This document shows, piece after piece, positions 56,850-64,000 of a stretch of 64,000 bases of DNA. The stretch's first letter is position 1. The number at the start of each line of letters is the position of its first letter. Location of the stretch: NCBI RefSeq assembly GCF_042643355.1, contig NZ_JBHRSS010000003.1, positions 124,001-188,000 on the forward strand. Reading direction: 5' to 3'. The translations under genes and the position numbers were made by a program. The stretch comes from Salinisphaera aquimarina. Its GTDB lineage: Bacteria; Pseudomonadota; Gammaproteobacteria; Nevskiales; Salinisphaeraceae. The notes beneath the pieces are model-generated. The model did no database searches, had not been told where the DNA came from, and saw only the letters and a program-made list of their open reading frames with translations.

Positions 56850-58688
56850 ATGCAAACGCCCCGAATTCCAGACAACGAGACAGAACGACTCGAGGCACTA
56901 CGCCGCAGCAATCTGCTTCATACGCCCAAAGATGCCGTTTTCGACCGGGTCTGTCAGATGGCCGCCCGGTTGATGCACACCCCCATGTCCTCGATCAGCC
57001 TGGTCGACGAAGACCAGCAGTGGTTCAAGTCGCAGGTGGGTTCGGCGGTGGAAAGCATCCCGCGTGACATATCCTTTTGCGGTCACGCCATCAACGAAGA
57101 CGAGATGATGGTGGTGCCGGATACCGCACTGGATGCACGGTTCGTCGACAACCCGCTGGTGACCGGTGAACCACATGTGCGTTTCTACGCCGGGGCGCCG
57201 CTGAAAAACGCGGACGACTATGTGCTGGGCAATCTCTGTGTCGTCGACACCAAACCGCGCTACGATTTCGACGACGACGACCGGCAGACGCTTCGGGAAC
57301 TGTCCGAGGTGCTGTCCTCATGGATCAAGATGCGGGCATCGGCCGGGTACCTGGACGCGGCGACCGGTACCTACACGCTTCAACGCATGCATGAAACGCT
57401 GAACGCGGAACTGCACAAACTGGCATCTAACCCGCGCGCCGTTGCCGGTTACGTCGGCGTCGTCGACGTCGCCATGCCCCGGCAGATGCACGACCTGACC
57501 CAGGTGATGGGCTATCAGCTGACCGAGCGATTCATTGTCGAATGCATCAGCCGACTGTCGGCGGCCATCGGCTCCGATCGCGACCTGTACCGCATCGGCA
57601 TGTTCCGCTTCGGTTTCTTCATGAACGAACAGACCGGGCCCGAGGTCGAGCGAAAACTGGATCGACTGATCGCCACGCTGCGCGAACCGTTTCACTCCAC
57701 GGTCGGCATCCTGATCGCCCCGAGCGCCACGATGGGCGTGGCGCCACTGAAAAAAGCCGCCGGCGGCGCCGAAGAACATCTGCGTCAGGCGGCGGTCGCG
57801 GCCGACGATGCCTGGGAGAGCAATCGCGCCTGGGCGTTCCACACTCCGGACCGCGATGCGCGCCGCCAGCGCAAGCTTCAGTTGCTCATCGATCTGCCGG
57901 CCGCGCTTGCCGCACCGGACCAGTTGCATCTGGAATATCAGCCCAAGATCGATCTGGCCAGCGGCGCCTGCACCGGCGTCGAGGCCCTGCTGCGCTGGCA
58001 GCACGACTCGCTGGGCACGGTGTCGCCGGTCGAGCTGATCGAAGCCGCCGAGAAGACCGCGCTCATGCGACCACTCACCGATTGGGTGCTGGACACCGCG
58101 CTGGCGCAGTGCGTGCAATGGCGGGCAGCCGGGTTGACGCTGCAGATCGCGGTCAATCTCTCGGCCCACGATCTGACCGACCCCGACATTGTCAGACGCG
58201 TGCAAGAACGTTTGCACAAACATCAGTTGAGCGGCGCCAGCCTCGAACTGGAATTCACCGAGAGCCTGTTGATCCGCAATCTCGACGCCGTCATTCCGAC
58301 ATTGCAGCAACTGCACGAACTCGGCGTCTCCACTGCGATCGACGACTTCGGCACCGGCTACTGCAATCTGTCGTACCTGCAGAAACTCAACGTCGGCAAG
58401 ATCAAGATCGACCGGCGTTTCGTCCAGGAACTGGACGACGATCCACGCACCCAGACGCTCACGCGCGCGATCATCAATCTTGCCCATGATCTGGGCTATC
58501 AGGTGGTCGCAGAAGGCGTGGAGACCCGGAAGACGCTCGCACTACTGGGCGCCTGGAACAGCGAACAGGCGCAGGGCTATCTGTTCAGCAAGCCGTTACG
58601 CCCGACGGCGCTGTTCGACTGGGCGCAAGACAATACAACGCTGTCGCCGGAACCGGCCGAGCCACATCAAACGCAAAGACGGCACTGA
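56850..58688 (+). CDS. GAF-degenerate GGDEF-EAL cyclic-di-GMP phosphodiesterase candidate
   Basis: A 612-residue protein from ATG 56850 (a GTG three codons earlier is possible). Residues about 25-165 are a GAF domain (MAARLMHTPMSSISLVDEDQ, FYAGAPLKNADDYVLGNLCV). Residues about 175-345 are a GGDEF-like domain in which the GGDEF motif is replaced by IGMFRFGFFM, so no cyclase activity is expected. Residues about 355-600 form an EAL domain with intact GVEALLRW, NLSAHDL, ELEFTES, DDFGTGYCNL and KIKIDRRF. It should degrade cyclic-di-GMP, opposite to the protein at 36319-38925. It is divergent from the SURF1 gene. Confidence 0.88.
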   Translation: MQTPRIPDNETERLEALRRSNLLHTPKDAVFDRVCQMAARLMHTPMSSISLVDEDQQWFKSQVGSAVESIPRDISFCGHAINEDEMMVVPDTALDARFVDNPLVTGEPHVRFYAGAPLKNADDYVLGNLCVVDTKPRYDFDDDDRQTLRELSEVLSSWIKMRASAGYLDAATGTYTLQRMHETLNAELHKLASNPRAVAGYVGVVDVAMPRQMHDLTQVMGYQLTERFIVECISRLSAAIGSDRDLYRIGMFRFGFFMNEQTGPEVERKLDRLIATLREPFHSTVGILIAPSATMGVAPLKKAAGGAEEHLRQAAVAADDAWESNRAWAFHTPDRDARRQRKLQLLIDLPAALAAPDQLHLEYQPKIDLASGACTGVEALLRWQHDSLGTVSPVELIEAAEKTALMRPLTDWVLDTALAQCVQWRAAGLTLQIAVNLSAHDLTDPDIVRRVQERLHKHQLSGASLELEFTESLLIRNLDAVIPTLQQLHELGVSTAIDDFGTGYCNLSYLQKLNVGKIKIDRRFVQELDDDPRTQTLTRAIINLAHDLGYQVVAEGVETRKTLALLGAWNSEQAQGYLFSKPLRPTALFDWAQDNTTLSPEPAEPHQTQRRH

Positions 58689-59090
58689 TACCGACAGGCC
58701 ATCAAGCGCGCCGGATATCCGCCGGGCGCCGCTTGGCATCCAACGTATCGAGCACGGGCGGCCACGCCTTGCACCACCCGGGGGACGAGTTCGCGGGGTG
58801 CACGTTCACACCTGCTCCGACACATCGATTCGTACTGCGCGACCGCGCGGTCGGGTCGGGGTGGCCGGATCACGTCACTCGCCGATCGTCAGACATTGTC
58901 GATTAGCGTTGATTTTTGGCGGTGCGCAGGGAAACACCCCTCCAATGGCACTTGCAATACCAGGCGACGGCTCCCGACGCACGGCATGTTTCCCGACGCA
59001 TGCGCGTTCATTATTGGTTCAGCACCACTATCGTTAAATTAATACTGAACGAACAATACAAAACGCGAAAACGCGTTCAGGAGCACCATC
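58689..59090. other. 402-bp intergenic region with the glycine-zipper element, copy 2
   Basis: No supported gene lies here. Near its right end TATCGTTAAATT (59029-59040), three bases and ACTGAA (59044-59049) repeat exactly the element found 63 bp before the other glycine-zipper gene. The remainder shows only short frames without ribosome binding sites. Confidence 0.5.
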
Positions 59091-59411
59091 ATGCACAAGT
59101 CACTTCGCAACAGTCTGGCCATCGGCACCCTGCTCACCGCCTTCGCGAGCACGCCGGCGCTGGCATTCGACAGCAACACGTTCTCCTCCGCGCTTGGCGG
59201 TGGCATCGGCGGCGCGCTGGGTGCTGCGGTCGGCAATGAAATCGGCGGTTCCACCGGCGCACTCATCGGCAGTGCAGTCGGCGCGGCCGGCGGCACGCTG
59301 ATCACCAAGCGCAATGACGATGAAGGCTACGACAACCGCTACGACGACCGGCGCGGCTATGACGACCGCGGCTACAACAACCGCTACAGCGGTTATCGCT
59401 ATGGTCGATAG
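59091..59411 (+). CDS. Exported glycine-zipper protein with Tyr/Asp/Arg-rich tail
   Basis: A 106-residue paralogue of the protein at 45062. The start ATG 59091 follows CAGGAGCACC. The signal peptide (SLAIGTLLTAFASTPALA), the zipper (ALGGGIGGALGAAVGNEIGG, STGALIGSAVGAAGGTLI) and the spacing correspond closely to those of the other copy. The tail differs completely: NDDEGYDNRYDDRRGYDD then RGYNNRYSGYRYGR. Tails of this composition may interact with polysaccharide or RNA, or be flexible; the role is not known. A terminator follows 20 bp after the stop. Confidence 0.8.
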   Translation: MHKSLRNSLAIGTLLTAFASTPALAFDSNTFSSALGGGIGGALGAAVGNEIGGSTGALIGSAVGAAGGTLITKRNDDEGYDNRYDDRRGYDDRGYNNRYSGYRYGR

Positions 59412-59430
59412 CCGGTCGCCGAGTCGCGCC

Positions 59431-59455
59431 ACGCCGCCCGCCTGGGCGGCGTTTT
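59431..59455 (+). terminator. Intrinsic terminator of the glycine-zipper gene
   Basis: ACGCCGCCC (59431-59439) pairs with GGGCGGCGT (59444-59452) across a GCCT loop, followed by T residues to 59455. It lies 20 bp after the gene's stop. Confidence 0.8.
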
Positions 59456-59711
59456 CATGACCGATCGACCACCGCGGCCGCGCGATCACGAACGCGCGTA
59501 TTCGGTGATCGCTCGTCTGGAATCATGAACAGGCGGTCGCTCTGAGCGCGTATTCAGCGCCGCCCCATCAAGCCGACAACGCGAGCATAGGCGCGGCTGC
59601 GCACGCATCAGGCGGATGACGCCCCACCCCGATCGTGGCAGCCCATGACGGCAACGATTGCAGGCATACGACACGCGTGCAACGCTTGCAGCCTTGGCCC
59701 AGACAGCATGG

Positions 59712-61220
<1,509 letters not shown>

Positions 61221-61340
61221 GTCCGACCCGTATGCACCGCCGTTGGCCGGCGCATTCATTTGTTGCCATGATGCGACAGCAGATAACTTCACATAACACG
61301 ATCAGTTCAAGCTGACGCAGCACGCGAGCCGGAGTAGCGC

Positions 61341-62699
61341 ATGACGCCCATCCTCAAGTGGTCCATCTTCGTCGGTATGGCCGGCTTTCTGTTCGGCTTC
61401 GATACCGCCGTCATATCAGGCGCTGACAAACCGATTCAGGAACTGTGGGGACTGAGCGATCTCGCCCACGGGCTGTTCATCATGTCGATGGCCCTCTGGG
61501 GCACCGTCGTCGGCGCCATCTTCGGCAACTGGCCGACCGACCGGCTGGGCCGACGCACCACCCTGCTGCTCATCGGCGTGCTGTATTTCGTATCCGCGGT
61601 GGGCTCGGCCCTCGCCACCGATCCATTCTGGTTCTCGATCTTTCGCCTGATCGGGGGCTTCGGCGTGGGCATGTCGTCGGTGGTCGCGCCGACCTATATC
61701 TCGGAAATCGCACCGGCTCATCGCCGCGGCCAGCTGGTCGCGCTGTACCAGTTCAACGTGGTGTTCGGCATCTTCATGGCGTTCGTGTCCAACGCGATTC
61801 TGGGCAGCCTGCTCGGCGACGATGCCTGGCGCTGGATGGTGGGCGTCGAGGCGGTACCCGCGTTCATCTATACGGTGCTCATCCTGCAGGTGCCGCGCAG
61901 CCCGCGCTGGCTTATCCTTCAGCGCGACGACGACAAGAGCGCGGCCGAGGTGCTGCAAAAAGCCGACCCCGGCGCTAAGGTCGACGCCCAGATCGCGGAA
62001 ATACGCACCGCCGACACCCAGGACCAGCAGGCGCATTCGCGTTTCTTCTCACGCCGCTATCGTCTGCTCATCGTGCTCGCCTTCCTGATGGCGTTCTTCA
62101 ACCAGTTCACCGGCATCAACTTCATCCTCTATTACGCACCGCGTATTCTGGAAGCCGCGCAACTGGGCAGCAGCGCCGCTCTGCTCTCCACCGCCGGCAT
62201 CGGCCTGATCATGGTCGTGTTCACCATGATCGGCATGGCCCTGATCGATCGCCTGGGCCGGCGCACGCTCATGTATATCGGCTCGGTCGGCTATCTGATC
62301 TCGCTGGGCGTGATCTCGCGCGCGTTCTTCACCGACAACCTCGGCGGCCCGCTGGTGCCGTTGCAGCTGTGTCTGTTCGTCGCTGCCCACGGCCTGAGCC
62401 AGGGCACGGTGATCTGGGTGTTCATCTCCGAGATATTCCCGAACCGCGAACGCGCCCGCGGCCAGTCGGTGGGCAGCTTCACGCACTGGTTCTTCGCCGC
62501 GCTTATCACCCTGCTTACGCCCTGGGTACTCACCACCTTCCACGGCGGCCCCGTGTTCGCCTTCTTCGGCTTCATGATGGTGCTGCAGGTCGTGTTTGTC
62601 GCCTTCCTCATGCCCGAGACCAAGGGCGTGTCGCTCGAGGAGCTGCAGCGCCGGCTGGTGCCCCAGGACCGGGAGCGACCCGACCCCGCCGGCGGCTGA
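61341..62699 (+). CDS. Sugar porter (major facilitator superfamily), probably pentose transporter
   Basis: This 452-residue protein has 12 membrane segments and sugar-porter signatures: GFLFGFDTAVISGADKPIQE, WPTDRLGRRTTLLLIGVLYF, RLIGGFGVGMSSVVAPTYIS, FNQFTGINFILYYAPRILE, IDRLGRRTLMYIG, and the C-terminal MPETKGVSLEELQRRL. It symports a sugar with protons; xylose, xylulose or a similar pentitol product is suggested by the preceding xylulokinase gene. It starts at ATG 61341 with CGGAGTAGCG upstream. Confidence 0.92.
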   Translation: MTPILKWSIFVGMAGFLFGFDTAVISGADKPIQELWGLSDLAHGLFIMSMALWGTVVGAIFGNWPTDRLGRRTTLLLIGVLYFVSAVGSALATDPFWFSIFRLIGGFGVGMSSVVAPTYISEIAPAHRRGQLVALYQFNVVFGIFMAFVSNAILGSLLGDDAWRWMVGVEAVPAFIYTVLILQVPRSPRWLILQRDDDKSAAEVLQKADPGAKVDAQIAEIRTADTQDQQAHSRFFSRRYRLLIVLAFLMAFFNQFTGINFILYYAPRILEAAQLGSSAALLSTAGIGLIMVVFTMIGMALIDRLGRRTLMYIGSVGYLISLGVISRAFFTDNLGGPLVPLQLCLFVAAHGLSQGTVIWVFISEIFPNRERARGQSVGSFTHWFFAALITLLTPWVLTTFHGGPVFAFFGFMMVLQVVFVAFLMPETKGVSLEELQRRLVPQDRERPDPAGG

Positions 62700-62756
62700 G
62701 CACGGCCAGTGCCCGCCGGCGCCACACTGCTGTTGCCGCGGCCGGACGACGATCCC

Positions 62757-63248
62757 GTGAACCGTGCCTGTAAGTGGATCGACTCGCCGGTGGGCCGCCT
62801 CAAGCTCGTCGCCGACGATAAAGCGCTTGTCGCCGTCCTGTGGGCTAACGACGACCCGGCGCGGGTGCGCCTTGGTGCGTTGTCGGAAGAACCGACGCAC
62901 CCGGTGCTGTGCAACACCGAACGCCAGCTCGACGAATACTTCGCCGGCGAGCGGCGCCTGTTCGACCTCGCGCTGGCGTTCCACGGCACGGCGTTCCAGC
63001 AACGCGTCTGGCAAGCGCTGCTGGGCATTCCCTACGGCGAGACGATGACCTACGCCGGGATCGCACGACAGATCGGAAAACCGGCGGCCGTGCGCGCCGT
63101 CGGCGCAGCCAACGGCCGTAACCCCATCTCGATCATCACACCCTGCCATCGGGTGATCGGCGCCAACGGCCAGCTCACCGGCTTCGCCGGCGGGATAGAA
63201 ACCAAGCGCTACCTGCTCGCCTTCGAAGCGGGACACCGCTTCGAATAG
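62757..63248 (+). CDS. ogt: Methylated-DNA-protein-cysteine methyltransferase (Ogt)
   Basis: The suicide enzyme takes alkyl groups from O6-alkylguanine in DNA. The active-site cysteine motif is ITPCHRVIGANGQLTGFAGG, with KPAAVRAVGAANGRNPIS before it. The start is uncertain: GTG 62757 gives 163 residues (VNRACKWIDSPVGRLKLVAD), close to the family size. GTG 62709 would add 16 residues, with weak ribosome binding sites for both. It lies close behind the sugar-porter gene but is functionally unrelated. No Ada regulatory domain is fused. Confidence 0.9.
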   Translation: MNRACKWIDSPVGRLKLVADDKALVAVLWANDDPARVRLGALSEEPTHPVLCNTERQLDEYFAGERRLFDLALAFHGTAFQQRVWQALLGIPYGETMTYAGIARQIGKPAAVRAVGAANGRNPISIITPCHRVIGANGQLTGFAGGIETKRYLLAFEAGHRFE

Positions 63249-63429
63249 ACGCGCGTTCGGCCGCAGGCACGATGCCAGGCGTGGCGCGGGTAGCCACCGA
63301 AGAACACAAGCACGACGGCAAGCTACGGGCGACTATCCGGCCAGACCGTCAGTATACGGTCGACCAAACTGTTTTTCGTTGCGATGGCAGTGGTTTGCAG
63401 GCATACATCGAAGCGGGCAGACTCGATGG

Positions 63430-64000
63430 ATGTCTTTTCTTACCGAATCCGAGCCCGAGCGTGGCATCGCGCATCCGGCGTTGCCCGGCATCGCGCGTAT
63501 CGTGGCCACCAATCCGAGCGTGATGACCTATCACGGCACCAATAGCTGGATGATCGACGATGAGACGCACGGCGTTACCGTGCTCGATCCGGGCCCGGAC
63601 CAGACGGCCCATGTCGACGATATCATCGCCGCTCTCGACGGCCGACCCCTCGACCGGATTCTGCTCACCCATGCCCACAGCGACCACTACGGCGCGGTCG
63701 CCGAACTCAGAACACGAACCGGCGCGCCCTGTCTGGGATTTGCGCCCGCCGCGAGCGACGACTTTGCCTGCGACCAGCCGCTGGCCGACGGCGATACCGT
63801 CGCCGGATTCCAGGCCGTCCACACCCCGGGCCACGCCTCCGATCATCTGTGTTTCGCCTACAACGTGCCCGGTACCGGCACGGTGCTGTTTTCCGGTGAC
63901 CACGTAATGAGCTGGTCGTCGTCGATCGTCAATCCGCCCGACGGCGATATGCAGGCCTACTACCGCTCGCTCGAGCGCCTGCTAGCACGCGATCAGGACG
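63430..64000 (+). CDS. MBL-fold metallo-hydrolase, N-terminal part (runs off the window)
   Basis: An open frame from ATG 63430 (MSFLTESEPERGIAHPALPG) continues to the right edge, so the 3' end is missing. The metallo-beta-lactamase motif LTHAHSDHYGAV (the HxHxDH zinc site, here HAHSDH) is at about residues 79-90, followed by HTPGHASDHLCF and LFSGDHVMSWSSSIVNPPDG. The pattern resembles LACTB2-type and glyoxalase II-type proteins. The physiological substrate is unknown. The preceding region, 63249-63429, shows no gene. Confidence 0.88.
   Translation, partial: MSFLTESEPERGIAHPALPGIARIVATNPSVMTYHGTNSWMIDDETHGVTVLDPGPDQTAHVDDIIAALDGRPLDRILLTHAHSDHYGAVAELRTRTGAPCLGFAPAASDDFACDQPLADGDTVAGFQAVHTPGHASDHLCFAYNVPGTGTVLFSGDHVMSWSSSIVNPPDGDMQAYYRSLERLLARDQD

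Overview
The window is a GC-rich (roughly 60-65%) stretch of a bacterial chromosome, densely coded on both strands. No rRNA, tRNA, CRISPR array or phage block was seen. The gene families (gammaproteobacterial-type isocitrate lyase with KQCGH, DUF2058, ArfB, Ogt, ChaC, TRAP and sodium:solute symporters, two MscS channels, a glycine-betaine-type binding protein) suggest a free-living, probably marine or halotolerant gammaproteobacterium. Salinisphaera or a relative is a guess from gene content, not a demonstrated assignment.

Layout. 1-4000: 5' end of a MocR regulator divergent from a DUF1127 gene, then ilvD divergent from a LysR gene, and a DUF4282 membrane protein. 4.2-14.4 kb: an exported argininosuccinate-lyase-like protein, a MOSC protein, an exported beta-helix protein, an MscS channel, a lipoprotein phosphodiesterase, an XRE regulator, a DsbA-like FrnE protein and DUF2058. 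14.5-19.4 kb: a MocR/LysE divergent pair, then a two-gene DNA repair unit (radical SAM protein plus a TIGR03915-UdgX fusion) with a near-consensus LexA box touching its start codon. 19.5-25.9 kb: a GntR repressor divergent from a catabolic operon made of a fumarase-superfamily lyase, a three-part TRAP transporter and a D-tartrate-dehydratase-like enolase-superfamily enzyme. The promoter has a perfect -35 and a palindromic operator overlapping the -10.

26-32 kb: second MscS, nitroreductase, alpha/beta hydrolase, exported methyltransferase-like protein, exported histidine phosphatase, PAS-LuxR regulator and CsbD with a textbook terminator. 32.2-32.5 kb: a non-coding element with perfect 25-bp terminal inverted repeats (MITE-like). 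32.5-43.2 kb: arfB, a PanE-like reductase, an orphan betaine-type binding protein, DUF4186, chaC, a large PAS-PAS-GAF-GGDEF-EAL protein, a membrane protein, aceA, a lipoprotein and a DUF4442 protein.

43.4-45.4 kb: an encapsulated ferritin and its encapsulin shell, overlapping by 4 bp, followed by a His/Asp-rich lipoprotein and a glycine-zipper protein with a His/Asp-rich tail. A paralogue of the latter lies at 59.1 kb with the same upstream element. 45.5-49.2 kb: azlCD, two tiny Lys-rich proteins, a lipoprotein, DUF2452 and a DUF6918-like protein. 49.4-55.1 kb: a PAS sigma-54 activator divergent from an operon of guanidinobutyrase/agmatinase, sodium:solute symporter and a 2-ketoarginine-decarboxylase-like TPP enzyme. 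A -24/-12 promoter and upstream repeats are visible. 55.2-64 kb: a PEP-CTERM protein, SURF1, a GAF-EAL protein, the second glycine-zipper protein, xylulokinase with a sugar porter, Ogt, and the start of an MBL-fold hydrolase cut by the window end.

The units most worth following are the SOS-type repair operon (18.1-19.4 kb), the GntR/TRAP/lyase/tartrate-dehydratase cluster, the encapsulin neighbourhood with its twin glycine-zipper proteins, and the exported lyase at 4.3 kb.
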